Shown here: piece by piece, positions 38,220-46,253 of the stretch | Numbering within the stretch: position 1 is the stretch's first letter | Layout: every line of letters begins with the position of its first letter | Assembly (NCBI RefSeq): GCF_029167105.1 | Contig: NZ_JARFML010000010.1 | Location: 1-64,000 of the forward strand | Direction of reading: 5' to 3' | Source: Bradyrhizobium yuanmingense | Lineage (GTDB): Bacteria > Pseudomonadota > Alphaproteobacteria > Rhizobiales > Xanthobacteraceae | Length of the DNA stretch: 64,000 nt | Made by a program: the position numbers and the translations under genes | Notes under the pieces: model-generated | Database searches by the model: none | What the model was told of the DNA's origin: nothing | The model's input: only the letters and a program-made list of their open reading frames with translations

Positions 38220-38474
38220 TTATTCACCGCCGCTCTCCGGCTCCCCCTGAGTATGTCCTTCAGGCCCGCGGCCGAATACGCCGAAGCTGCTTGACTTCAC
38301 GCCGGCAGCGGCATCGACGCCCACAGCGGCCAGTCCGCACTTCAGGAGTTCGCGGACTGCTGCCGCCCGCGTCGGCATGCGGTGCTTGAACCGGAAATCG
38401 TCAATGGCGGCCAACTCTTCCGGCGAGAGCATGACCTGAAGGCGCTCGGCGCGAAGGTCGTTCATGGCGATCAC
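38220..38474 (-). CDS. Ribbon-helix-helix-like small DNA-binding protein
   Basis: 84 residues from a GTG at 38474, or 81 from ATG 38465. The N-terminal part RLQVMLSPEELAAIDDFRFKHRMPTRAAAVRELLKCGL has the beta strand, helix, helix pattern of RHH/CopG/MetJ-fold regulators. The C-terminal tail is Gly/Ser-rich. Directly upstream are three TTGAGTA elements (38480-38506), two direct and one inverted, as expected for an autoregulated RHH repressor. No toxin gene is adjacent. Confidence 0.68.
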   Translation of the reverse strand: MIAMNDLRAERLQVMLSPEELAAIDDFRFKHRMPTRAAAVRELLKCGLAAVGVDAAAGVKSSSFGVFGRGPEGHTQGEPESGGE

Positions 38475-38479
38475 GCAAA

Positions 38480-38506
38480 TTGAGTAGGTTGAGTAGCTTA
38501 CTCAAC
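38480..38506. promoter_or_regulatory. Iterated TTGAGTA operator
   Basis: TTGAGTA at 38480-38486 and 38489-38495, and its inverse TACTCAA at 38499-38505. The last two form a perfect 8-bp-arm dyad (GTTGAGTA, GCT, TACTCAAC). Spacing of 9-10 bp places the sites on one DNA face, immediately before the RHH-like gene start. Confidence 0.7.
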
Positions 38507-38634
38507 GAACCAACTTGATGAGAGTTCCGCGAATGCCGACGAAGTCTGCAAGCGAGTGAGAAATCAAATAGAATCAATAATTTATTGAAACGCATGCCGC
38601 CGTAAGGCATTGTTCCCGGGAAGGGAGAGAGACC

Positions 38635-38802
38635 ATGACGGACGAAGTCAAGTTGCCTCGCAAGCTTTCCGAAGAACCCGCAGCGCCTGAGCCGGCGCGG
38701 CCAAGCCAGCAGAAGATCATCGATGAGGTCGAGCGCTGGGCCAACAGCCCGGGCCTCCAGCCGCCACAACCGCAGCCTTCGACGGGAGCGAAAGCGAACT
38801 AG
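38635..38802 (+). CDS. 55-residue soluble protein, unknown function
   Basis: A good AAGGGAGAGAG ribosome binding site precedes ATG 38635. The product is MTDEVKLPRKLSEEP, a Pro/Ala-rich stretch, the helix QQKIIDEVERWANSPG and a Pro/Gln-rich tail. It is probably disordered with one helix. Its stop overlaps the stop of the convergent reading frame at 38799. Unknown function. Confidence 0.6.
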   Translation: MTDEVKLPRKLSEEPAAPEPARPSQQKIIDEVERWANSPGLQPPQPQPSTGAKAN

Positions 38803-39199
38803 GGCTTTGCGAAGCGAGAGTCCTTTGCCGACGGCGAATGGCCTGATCGGCGCGATTTGTCGGAAACAATGCGAAGCTTGCGCCTGAGCCACCAGGCCGA
38901 CACGGACACGATGGCCCAGACCGTCACCGCGGCGAAAAAAGCGAGCGCGACGCTTGCCCGACGACTAAATGGAAGATTGCGGCGAACGCGGCGAGGCCGA
39001 TGCTGCCGAGCCCGGCGCCGGCAGCATCGAGCGCCGCGGCCTTCTGTCCGCGACGCCGCCCGCTCAGGCCGGCCTTCTCCTTGGCGTGACGCTCGTGGCT
39101 TTCGATCAGCGTCGCCGGGCTCAAGCGGCAGGCACCGCCCAGCGGCAGCGCGATGACGTTCTCATCGCGCGCCAGAAGGGACGCCGGCAGGGCCGGCAT
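38799..39199 (-). pseudogene. Two-helix membrane protein interrupted at a six-T tract
   Basis: From ATG 39199 a frame encodes MPALPASLLARDENVIALP, a basic stretch and one transmembrane helix (GSIGLAAFAAIFHLVV), then stops at 38924. If one T is added to the T6 tract (38935-38940), reading continues as SLFFAAVTVWAIVSVSAWWLRRKLRIVSDKSRR to a TAG at 38799, giving a coherent 133-residue protein with two helices. It is therefore a frameshift mutation, an assembly error, or slippage-controlled expression. The ribosome binding site of the 39199 start is poorly spaced. Confidence 0.45.
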
Positions 39200-39213
39200 C
39201 CCTCAGCAATGCG

Positions 39214-39768
39214 TTACTTGGTGGATTGGCCGACGCTCGGCGCCCTGCCGAGGTTCTTGGCCATGTCGAGGTGGTGTTTCAACGCCGGGAGCGTCTTGCC
39301 GGCCCAATCCTTGAGCTCGGCATTGTCGCCGCCCTTGGCGTAGCGCTCGAACAGCGACACGGCATCTTCATGCGCGCTGACCTGATAGGAATTGTAGTCC
39401 GAGCTGAAGTCCTTGCCGCTTGCATTCTTGAGCTTGTCGATCTTGCTCTGATGCGAACTGTCGAGCGCCGTCGGCAGCGTCGCCTTCACCTTGCCATTGC
39501 CGACAAGTCCCTTGAGCTCGTTGCTCGTCTTGGTGTGATCGGTGATCATCTGCTGCGCGAAGGTTTTCTCTTCCGCGTTGCCCTTCTGCTGGGCGAGCTT
39601 GCTTGATTCGATCTCGAACATGTCGCTGATCGCGACCTGGGTCACGAAGTCGGCGGTCGCGGGCGCAACGCCGAGCGCCGAATTCACGCCGGTTTTTTCG
39701 CCGAGCGACTGGGCGAGGGCGGGGCCCGCGAGAACCATGCAGGCGAGGGCGATGATTGTGCGTTTCAT
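39214..39768 (-). CDS. DUF4142 exported protein (ferritin-like fold)
   Basis: 184 residues. Signal peptide MKRTIIALACMVLAGPALAQ. The DUF4142 core is clear: TADFVTQVAISDMFEIESSKLAQQKG-NAEEKTFAQQMITDHTKTSNELKGL, and the last helix WAGKTLPALKHHLDMAKNL. DUF4142 proteins are four-helix ferritin-like periplasmic or outer-membrane-associated proteins induced by stress. ATG 39768 with AAGGA upstream is chosen over an ATG 15 codons earlier. EcfG-like promoter at 39823-39847. Confidence 0.9.
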   Translation of the reverse strand: MKRTIIALACMVLAGPALAQSLGEKTGVNSALGVAPATADFVTQVAISDMFEIESSKLAQQKGNAEEKTFAQQMITDHTKTSNELKGLVGNGKVKATLPTALDSSHQSKIDKLKNASGKDFSSDYNSYQVSAHEDAVSLFERYAKGGDNAELKDWAGKTLPALKHHLDMAKNLGRAPSVGQSTK

Positions 39769-39822
39769 GGTGAAGTCCTTCCGAAAGATCGCGCGGCCGC
39801 TTGCCGGCGACATGCGGCGACC

Positions 39823-39847
39823 AACACGCCGCCAAGGCCGAGGTTCC
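39823..39847 (-). promoter_or_regulatory. EcfG-type promoter candidate
   Basis: Minus-strand GGAAC (39847-39843), 16 bases, TGTT (39826-39823), 55 bp before the DUF4142 start at 39768; one mismatch to CGTT. Confidence 0.55.
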
Positions 39848-39853
39848 TAACGG

Positions 39854-40081
39854 CTAATCCGCGGGATTACGGCCGGTGCGCGGATTGATGGGATCTGTCG
39901 GCTTACGTCGAAGCCGCTCCGGCAGGAACGGTTCGTCCGTCGTGGCGGTAGCGTCGGCCCGTACATCGGCGTGGTGCTGTGCCTGCTCGTGGGACGTCCG
40001 GTTGTCGTTGATCCGGCGCTTGACGTCGAGACCGTCGACCGGATCGTTGACGCCGTGCCGGATGTCGCGGAAATCACTCAT
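39854..40081 (-). CDS. Small hydrophilic protein cotranscribed with the ThDP oxidase
   Basis: 75 residues, MSDFRDIRHGVNDPVDGLDVKRRINDNRTSHEQAQHHADV and so on to INPRTGRNPAD. Hydrophilic, His- and Asp-rich, no Cys, probably disordered. The ribosome binding site GAGGTGA overlaps the stop codon of the upstream thiamine diphosphate enzyme gene and the start is 8 bp beyond that stop, so the two are coupled. Function unknown. Confidence 0.7.
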   Translation of the reverse strand: MSDFRDIRHGVNDPVDGLDVKRRINDNRTSHEQAQHHADVRADATATTDEPFLPERLRRKPTDPINPRTGRNPAD

Positions 40082-40089
40082 GGCTCACC

Positions 40090-41889
40090 TCATTGCTTTC
40101 CTGGCAGGATCGTTTCGAGCACCTGCCGCGCTGCTCCCTTGATCATCCCGCTCTCGTTCGGGTCGCCCTTGATCAGGGCGAGCGAGAAGTTCTTCGCCTG
40201 CTGCAAGGTGATGTGCGGCGGCAGCGGCGGCACCTCGGGATCGGTTTTCACTTCCAGCACGACGGGCATCTCGCTTCCCAGCGCCTGCTCCCAGGCCGAG
40301 CCGAGCAGCTGTGGGCTGTCGACGAAGATGCCGCGCAGGCCGACCAACTCGGCGAAGCGCGAATAGGAGACATCGGGAATGCGCTGTGACGCCTCGAACT
40401 TGGGATCACCGTTGATGATGCGTTGCTCCCAGGTGACCTGGTTGAGGTCCTCGTTGTTGAAGACGCAGACGATGAAACGCGGGTCCTTCCAGTCGCGCCA
40501 ATACTTGGCAGCGGTGATCAGCTCGGCCATGTTGTTCATCTGCATGGCGCCGTCCCCGACGAGTGCGATCACGGGGCGGTCCGGATGGGCGTATTTGGCC
40601 GCGAGCGCGTAAGGCACCGCAGCGCCCATCGAGGCGAGCCCACCCGAGAGCGAGGCCGTCATGCCGCGCCGTATCTTCAGGTCGCGGGCGAACCAGTTGG
40701 CGCAGGAGCCGGAATCGCTGGTGATGATGGCGCGGTCGGGCAGGCGCGGTGACAATTCCCAGGCGACGAGCTGCGGATTGACTGGCGCGGCGGGCTGATG
40801 CGCGCGGCCATCCAATGTCTTCCACCACGTCGCAACGTCGTCCTGGATACCCTGGCGCCAGGCCCCGTCGCTCTTGGGTTTCAGCCGAGGCAACAATGCC
40901 CGCAGCGTCTCGGCGGCATCTCCGACGAGGCCGACTTCCATGGGGAAGCGGATCGACATCATGCTGGCATCGATGTCGATCTGGACGCCGCGCGCGCTGC
41001 CTTCCTTCGGCAGGAATTCGGCGTAGGGAAAGGCCGAGCCCACCATCAGCAGCGTGTCGCATTCCATCATCATGTTGTAGCTGGGCTCGGTGCCGAGCAG
41101 GCCGATCGAGCCGGTGACCCATGGCAGGTCGTCCGGCAGCGCGGCCTTGCCGAGCAGCGCCTTGGCGCAGCCGGCCGACAGCCGGTCGGCAACCGCGATG
41201 ATTTCGTCGGTGGCGTGAAGCGCGCCGGCGCCGACGAGCATCGCGACCTTATTGCCGGCATTGAGGATATCAGCGGCGCGGTCGAGATCGACGTCGTGTG
41301 GGATGACTTTAGGCGCGCTGTATCCAACGCCCGAGTGCAGCGTGCCGTGCGCGCGGGGCGGGTCCTCGTAAGCCTCCTCCTGCAGGTCGTTGGGCAAGAT
41401 GATGACGGTAGGAGTCCGCCGCGCCAGTGCGATCCGCACCGACCGATCAACCAGGTGCCGCACCTGCGCGGGCGAGGAGGCCTGCATGACATAGGCGCCG
41501 GCGACGTCCTTGAACATCGAGAGGAGGTCGAGTTCCTGCTGATAGTGACCGCCGAGGGCGTTGCGCGACTGCTGGCCGACGATCGCCAGCACCGGCTGGT
41601 GATCGAGCAGCGCGTCGTACAGCCCGGTGACGAGATGCGATGCGCCGGGACCCGAAGTCGCAATGCAGACGCCGAGCTGACCTGAGAATTTTGCGTAAGC
41701 GGTCGCCATGAACGCCGCCATTTCCTCGTGCCGCGCCTGCACGAAGCCGATCTTGCCTTCTTCCTTGCCTTGGGCCCGGTTCATCGCGCCGAACACGCCG
41801 TTGATGCCGTCGCCCGGATAGCCAAAGATGTGGCGCACGCCCCATTGATGCAGGCGCTGAATGATGAAGTCGGAGACGGTCTGGGACAT
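40090..41889 (-). CDS. Thiamine diphosphate-dependent oxidase, pyruvate oxidase/PoxB-like
   Basis: 599 residues with the three-domain acetolactate synthase/pyruvate oxidase fold. The N-terminal Pyr domain has the catalytic Glu in VQARHEEMAAFMA, a central FAD/nucleotide-type domain contains LVGAGALHA, and the C-terminal PP domain has the ThDP motif GDGAMQMNN. The lineage fits PoxB-type pyruvate dehydrogenase (quinone) and stress-induced acetolactate synthase-like proteins. It probably decarboxylates pyruvate or another 2-oxoacid. ATG 41889; an EcfG-like promoter at 41931-41955 drives it divergently from the PRC-barrel gene. Confidence 0.88.
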   Translation of the reverse strand: MSQTVSDFIIQRLHQWGVRHIFGYPGDGINGVFGAMNRAQGKEEGKIGFVQARHEEMAAFMATAYAKFSGQLGVCIATSGPGASHLVTGLYDALLDHQPVLAIVGQQSRNALGGHYQQELDLLSMFKDVAGAYVMQASSPAQVRHLVDRSVRIALARRTPTVIILPNDLQEEAYEDPPRAHGTLHSGVGYSAPKVIPHDVDLDRAADILNAGNKVAMLVGAGALHATDEIIAVADRLSAGCAKALLGKAALPDDLPWVTGSIGLLGTEPSYNMMMECDTLLMVGSAFPYAEFLPKEGSARGVQIDIDASMMSIRFPMEVGLVGDAAETLRALLPRLKPKSDGAWRQGIQDDVATWWKTLDGRAHQPAAPVNPQLVAWELSPRLPDRAIITSDSGSCANWFARDLKIRRGMTASLSGGLASMGAAVPYALAAKYAHPDRPVIALVGDGAMQMNNMAELITAAKYWRDWKDPRFIVCVFNNEDLNQVTWEQRIINGDPKFEASQRIPDVSYSRFAELVGLRGIFVDSPQLLGSAWEQALGSEMPVVLEVKTDPEVPPLPPHITLQQAKNFSLALIKGDPNESGMIKGAARQVLETILPGKQ

Positions 41890-41930
41890 TGCGGGCGGCT
41901 TTCTCTGTTGCGGCCTCGATAGCCTCAGAG

Positions 41931-41955
41931 AACCGGTTCTTTGTGGCGATGTTCC
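41931..41955 (-). promoter_or_regulatory. EcfG-type promoter candidate for the ThDP oxidase
   Basis: Minus-strand GGAAC (41955-41951), 16 bases, GGTT (41934-41931), 42 bp before the start at 41889. It is back to back with the plus-strand site at 41979-42004. Confidence 0.65.
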
Positions 41956-41978
41956 CAAGCATTTCCGGAACACGCGCC

Positions 41979-42004
41979 GGAACGATCACGCACCCCTTTC
42001 GGTT
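41979..42004 (+). promoter_or_regulatory. EcfG-type promoter candidate for the PRC-barrel gene
   Basis: GGAAC (41979-41983), 17 bases, GGTT (42001-42004), 28 bp before ATG 42032. It has the same spacing and -10 as the site at 36407. Confidence 0.65.
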
Positions 42005-42031
42005 GATTCACAAATGGCTGAGTGGAGAACG

Positions 42032-42409
42032 ATGATGCTCAATCAGGGCGAACTGGACCGTAACGAGATGGGCCGGCTGATCGGAAGCGACAAGGTCGAG
42101 GGAACCGCGGTCTACGGTGCCGATCGCAACAAGATCGGATCGATCGAACGGGTCATGATCGACAAGATCAGTGGCAAGGTCTCTTATGCGGTGCTTGGTT
42201 TCGGCGGCTTTCTCGGCCTCGGCAATGATCACTATCCGTTGCCCTGGCAGTCGCTGAAGTACGACACCGAGCTCGGCGGCTACGTGACCGCCATTACCGC
42301 CAAGGATCTGGAAGGTGCGCCGAAATACGGTGAGAAGACCGACTGGAACTGGAGTGACGACGCCGCCGTGCGCGGCATCAACTCCTATTACGGTGTTCCC
42401 TTCGCTTGA
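42032..42409 (+). CDS. PRC-barrel domain protein
   Basis: 125 residues. The PRC-barrel core (about 14-85) reads GRLIGSDKVEGTAVYGADRNKIGSIERVMIDKISGKVSYAVLGFGGFLGLGNDHYPLPWQSLKYD. A C-terminal segment (KTDWNWSDDAAVRGINSYYGVPFA) is common to alphaproteobacterial stress PRC proteins. Such proteins are soluble adaptors; some bind RNA-processing or photosynthetic partners. GGAG lies four bases before ATG 42032. An upstream ATG at 42014 is possible. It shares a divergent EcfG-like promoter region with the ThDP oxidase. Confidence 0.88.
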   Translation: MMLNQGELDRNEMGRLIGSDKVEGTAVYGADRNKIGSIERVMIDKISGKVSYAVLGFGGFLGLGNDHYPLPWQSLKYDTELGGYVTAITAKDLEGAPKYGEKTDWNWSDDAAVRGINSYYGVPFA

Positions 42410-42470
42410 GCTTTGAGAGGCGCGGTGCCTCGCTCACCCCGCGGCTTCCTGCCGCCCTGGGCCTGCATGT

Positions 42471-42836
42471 ATGCTGATGCTGCCGCGCGGCGGCGGCAAC
42501 ATCTTCTTTAGGGGTGCGACCGCGAGCTTGCGCGGCGGCAGCGGGTATGCCGCCTTCGCCAGCGCCAAGTTCGGCCTGCGCGCGGTCGCGCAGGCGATGG
42601 CGCGCGAGCTCGGGCCGAAGAACATCCACGTCGCCCATCTCATCATCGATTCCGGCGTCGACACCGAATGGGTGCGCCAGCGCCGGCTCGAGGCGCTCGG
42701 GCCGAATGCGCTCGATAATCCCGATCTCCTGATGCCGCCGTCATCGGTCCCGAACGCCTATTGGCAGCTTTACCAGCAGCCGAAGAGCGCCTGGACCTTC
42801 GAGATGGAGATCCGCCCCTTCGGAGAGAAATGGTGA
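42471..42836 (+). pseudogene. C-terminal half of a short-chain dehydrogenase (SDR remnant)
   Basis: 121 residues that begin inside an SDR fold at RGGGNIFFRGATASLRGGSGYAAFASAKFGLRAVAQAMARELGPKNIHVAHLIID. The Tyr-x3-Lys-type segment survives as YAAFASAK, but the entire N-terminal NAD(P)-binding Rossmann half (TGxxxGxG, NAG) is missing. Only 61 bp separate it from the PRC-barrel gene and hold no N-terminal codons, so a deletion removed about half the gene. There is no good ribosome binding site. It is a remnant rather than a functional enzyme. Confidence 0.75.
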
Positions 42837-42898
42837 CCGCGGGGAGAAAGTCCGGCTAGACTGAGCGCAACATCAAGCAAATTCCGGGAGGATTTTCA

Positions 42899-43900
42899 GT
42901 GAAGACCGCGATCACCGAACTGTTCGGCCTCGAGCATCCGATCATCCAGGGCGGCATGCATTTCGTCGGCTTCGCCGAGCTGGCCGCTGCCGTCTCCAAT
43001 GCCGGCGGGCTCGGCATCATCACCGGTCTCACGCAGAAGACGCCCGAGCTGCTCGCCAAGGAGATCGCGCGCTGCCGCGACATGACGGACAAGCCGTTCG
43101 GCGTCAACCTCACCTTCCTGCCGGCCTTCTCGGCGCCGCCTTATCCGGAATATATCGCCGCCATCGTCGAGGGTGGCATCAAGGCTGTGGAGACCGCAGG
43201 CCGCAGCCCGGAAGCCTACATGCCGGCGCTGAAGGCCGCCGGCATCAAGGTCATTCACAAATGCACCTCGGTGCGCCACTCGCTGAAGGCCGAGCGCATC
43301 GGCTGCGACGCCGTCAGCGTCGACGGCTTCGAGTGCGGCGGCCATCCCGGCGAGGACGACATTCCCAACATGATCCTGCTGCCGCGCGCGGCGGAGGAGT
43401 TGAAGATTCCGTTCGTCGCCTCCGGCGGCATGGCTGATGGGCGCAGCCTGGTCGCGGCGCTCTCGCTGGGCGCGGCCGGTATGAACATGGGCACGCGCTT
43501 CATCGCCACCAAGGAAGCGCCGGTGCACCAGAACGTCAAGAACGCGCTGGTCGCGGCCACCGAGCTCGACACCCGCCTGATCATGCGCAGCTTGCGCAAT
43601 ACCGAGCGCGTCCTGAAGAACGCCAATGTCGACCGCCTGCTCGAGATCGAGCGCGAGAAGGGCGCCAAGCTCACGATCGACGACATCCACGACCAGGTCG
43701 CGGGCGTCTATCCCAGGATCATGCTGGACGGCCAGATGGACGCCGGCGCCTGGAGCTGCGGCATGGTCGCAGGCCTGATCCACGACATCCCGTCCTGCAG
43801 GGAGCTGATCGATCGCATCATGGGTGAGGCGGAAACCATCATCCGCAGCCGCCTGATGGGGTTCCTGGACGGGACGGGGGCGACGCGAAAGGTCGCCTGA
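42899..43900 (+). CDS. Nitronate monooxygenase family protein (2-nitropropane dioxygenase-like)
   Basis: 333 residues, FMN-binding TIM barrel. PIIQGGMHFVGFAELAAAVSNAGGLGIITG opens the family fold. CDAVSVDGFECGGHPGEDD and IPFVASGGMADGRSLVAALSLGAAGMNMGTRF form the FMN phosphate site. It has the length and motifs of class II-like nitronate monooxygenases, which use O2 to detoxify propionate-3-nitronate; other 2-NPD-like reductases are possible. GTG start at 42899 with GGGAGGA nine bases upstream. No visible operon partner. Confidence 0.88.
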   Translation: MKTAITELFGLEHPIIQGGMHFVGFAELAAAVSNAGGLGIITGLTQKTPELLAKEIARCRDMTDKPFGVNLTFLPAFSAPPYPEYIAAIVEGGIKAVETAGRSPEAYMPALKAAGIKVIHKCTSVRHSLKAERIGCDAVSVDGFECGGHPGEDDIPNMILLPRAAEELKIPFVASGGMADGRSLVAALSLGAAGMNMGTRFIATKEAPVHQNVKNALVAATELDTRLIMRSLRNTERVLKNANVDRLLEIEREKGAKLTIDDIHDQVAGVYPRIMLDGQMDAGAWSCGMVAGLIHDIPSCRELIDRIMGEAETIIRSRLMGFLDGTGATRKVA

Positions 43901-44010
43901 CACCGTCAAACTTCTTAACCACGGCGGCATTTGACCGCTGGAATTACGCGCGGCGCCTCCTAGATAGGGGTAAATTGCTCCCTTTCTTAAATCGATTTCA
44001 GGAGGCGTCC

Positions 44011-44430
44011 GTGGTCCTGAAAAGCGTTTCCTTCGCAATAGCCTTTGCCTTCGTGATCGCGGGGGCCGGTGTTGCGCGCGCCGACGACTACAAGCCAGGC
44101 GAATATCTCGGTCTCGATCTCTCCAAGGCGGTGCTCTCGCCGAAACGTCTCGGGCCGGAGACGCGTTTCGCGCCGGTCGCGCTCGAAGCGCGTGGCGGCA
44201 ACGAGGCGCAGGCGCGCGTTGAGCCCGTCGACGTGCCGAAGAAGGTTGCCGCCGAACGCGTTCGTGTCGCCGAGCCGAAGGGCACGCATGCGGCGAGCGG
44301 CCAGCCGCGGGGCGCAGCCCGCGCCAAGCTCGCGCACCGCCGCGGCAACCCGCTCGATGCGCAGGCACTGGACACCCGCATCCAGACCTGGCCATGCCGC
44401 TCCGGCGGCATCTGCAACTGGAAGCGGTGA
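44011..44430 (+). CDS. Small exported protein, unknown function
   Basis: 139 residues from GTG 44011, which follows AGGAGG by six bases; upstream codons back to a TTG at 43975 are not supported. Signal peptide VVLKSVSFAIAFAFVIAGAGVARA. Mature start DDYKPGEYLGLDLSKAVLSPKRLGPE, a basic Ala-rich middle, and a C-terminal WPCRSGGICNWKR with two Cys likely forming a disulfide. No family recognised; similar proteins are found in Bradyrhizobium. Confidence 0.65.
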   Translation: MVLKSVSFAIAFAFVIAGAGVARADDYKPGEYLGLDLSKAVLSPKRLGPETRFAPVALEARGGNEAQARVEPVDVPKKVAAERVRVAEPKGTHAASGQPRGAARAKLAHRRGNPLDAQALDTRIQTWPCRSGGICNWKR

Positions 44431-44455
44431 TCACAGGCGTCATCCCCGCGTCGCA

Positions 44456-44499
44456 AAACCGTAGGCGCGGAGTCAAGAAACCGTAAGCTGGGAGTCAAG
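44456..44499. repeat. Abutting tandem 22-bp repeat before phoD
   Basis: Two head-to-tail 22-bp units (44456-44477 and 44478-44499), both beginning AAACCGTA and ending GGAGTCAAG, differing at three of 22 positions, 44 bp before the PhoD start. The spacing of two helical turns suggests a paired regulator site; it does not match the CTGTCAT Pho box. Confidence 0.7.
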
Positions 44500-44542
44500 G
44501 AGCGCAGGCACCTTCCGTCGCGATTCGACGAAGGTCTCCTGA

Positions 44543-46108
44543 ATGGCAACGCTCCGCGCCTCGCGCGCATGGACCCGGCGGCAGTTCCTGGTCCGCTCCG
44601 CCTCCAGTCTCGCCATCGCCTCGCTCGCGAAGCCCCACCTGAGCCGCGCCGCCGATCGGCCGCAGATCGCAGGCGGCATCCAGTCCGGCGATGTCTCCGG
44701 CGGCTCCGCCGTGATCTGGGCGCGCGCCGACCGGCCCGCCCGGATGCAGGTGGAATGCTCGACCGTCGAGAGCTTCAAGACCATCATCGCCTCGACTTCC
44801 GGCGACGCGCTGCCTGACGCCGATCTCACTGCAAAACTCCTGTTGGCGGATCTGCCGCCCGGGCAGGACATCTTCTACCGCGTCCGTTTTGACGACATTG
44901 CCACCGGGCTCCTCGGCGAAAGCCGCGTCGGCCATTTGCGCACCGCGCCGGCAGCGCGCCAGTCGGTCTCGTTTCTGTGGTCCGGTGACACCGCGGGCCA
45001 GGGCTGGGGCATCGACGTCTCCCGCGGCGGCTATCGCAGCTATCGCACCATGCTCGACAACAATCCGGATTTCTTCATCCACTGCGGCGATCACATCTAC
45101 GCGGACTGCACGATCCCTTCCGAACAGAAGCTGCCGAATGGCGAGACCTGGCGCAACATCGTCACCGAAGAGAAATCGGAGGTGGCGCACACCCTGGCGC
45201 AGTTCCGCGGCAACTACAAATACAACCATCTCGACGAACACTTTCGCGCCTTCCATGCAGAGGTGCCGATGTTCGCGCAATGGGACGATCACGAGGTGAC
45301 CAACGACTGGTCGCCGATCGGGACCTATGACGAGACCGGACACGAGGACGACGGCACCCCGCGCCTGGTCGCGCGCGCCCGCCGGGCCTTCTTCGACTTC
45401 ATGCCGATCCGCGACATCGGCGCGCGCCACGGCCGCGTCTATCGCAAGATCGCCTACGGTCCACTGCTGGACGTCTTCATGATCGACATGCGCAGCTACC
45501 GCGACGACAGCTGGAACAAGGGCGATGATCACCGCGGCTGGATCCTGGGCGCCGAGCAGCTCGCCTGGCTCAAGCGCGAGCTCGCCGCCTCGCGCGCGAC
45601 CTGGAAGGTGATCGCGGCCGATTTGCCGATCGGCCTGATCAGCCTGGACGCCGTCGCACTCGGCGATGGGCCGCCCGACCGGCGCGAGCACGAGGTCGCG
45701 GATCTGCTCGCTTCCATCAAGCGTGCCGGCATCCGCAACATCGTCTGGCTCACCGCCGACATGCACTACACCGCCGCGCATTATTACGATCCGAACAAGG
45801 CGCAATTCCGGGATTTCGAGCCGTTCTGGGAGTTCGTCTCCGGCCCGCTGCATGCCGGCAGCTGGGGACCGGGCGAACTCGACGACACCTTCGGCCCGGT
45901 CGCGATGTACCAGCACGGCTGCAGCGCTGCGCAAGGCGACAATCTGGCGCCCTGCTTCGGCTTGCAGTTCTTCGGGCGGGTCGACATCGATGGCCGCAGC
46001 GCTGTGATGACCGTGACCCTGAAGGACGTCGACAATCGCGAGCTCTGGTCCGTTGATATCGTGCCGCAGCCGCAGGTGCATCCTTCGCTGGTGGCGCAGC
46101 GTTCGTAG
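44543..46108 (+). CDS. phoD: PhoD-type alkaline phosphatase
   Basis: 521 residues. A Tat signal (TRRQFLVRSASS, about 11-22) is followed by an N-terminal fibronectin-like domain (SGDVSGGSAVIWARADRPARM) and the metallophosphatase domain with metal-binding motifs SGDTAGQG, HCGDHIYAD, WDDHEVTND and TADMHYT. PhoD enzymes are Ca/Fe-dependent periplasmic phosphodiesterase/monoesterases exported folded by Tat. No pho regulator or transporter is adjacent. The promoter region holds a 22-bp tandem repeat. Confidence 0.92.
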   Translation: MATLRASRAWTRRQFLVRSASSLAIASLAKPHLSRAADRPQIAGGIQSGDVSGGSAVIWARADRPARMQVECSTVESFKTIIASTSGDALPDADLTAKLLLADLPPGQDIFYRVRFDDIATGLLGESRVGHLRTAPAARQSVSFLWSGDTAGQGWGIDVSRGGYRSYRTMLDNNPDFFIHCGDHIYADCTIPSEQKLPNGETWRNIVTEEKSEVAHTLAQFRGNYKYNHLDEHFRAFHAEVPMFAQWDDHEVTNDWSPIGTYDETGHEDDGTPRLVARARRAFFDFMPIRDIGARHGRVYRKIAYGPLLDVFMIDMRSYRDDSWNKGDDHRGWILGAEQLAWLKRELAASRATWKVIAADLPIGLISLDAVALGDGPPDRREHEVADLLASIKRAGIRNIVWLTADMHYTAAHYYDPNKAQFRDFEPFWEFVSGPLHAGSWGPGELDDTFGPVAMYQHGCSAAQGDNLAPCFGLQFFGRVDIDGRSAVMTVTLKDVDNRELWSVDIVPQPQVHPSLVAQRS

Positions 46109-46253
46109 GCCGCTAACCCGATCTTGATTGGCCGCCGTGCTCCTCCCGCGCTAGGGTGAGCGGTCCCGCCACTTCTTCTCCATCACTTGAAAAGTCTGCT
46201 CACGCGGCATCGCCGCGCGCATCCGGTGGGCCGGATTGCTCAGGAGCCTGTTC

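Noticed and set aside
38401..38892. 163-codon minus-strand frame over the 55-residue gene
   Set aside because: No ribosome binding site, Arg/Leu-rich shadow composition; the plus-strand frame at 38635 has a good ribosome site and sensible composition.
44456..44499. CRISPR-like direct repeats before phoD
   Set aside because: Only two abutting copies without spacers; this is a simple tandem duplication.
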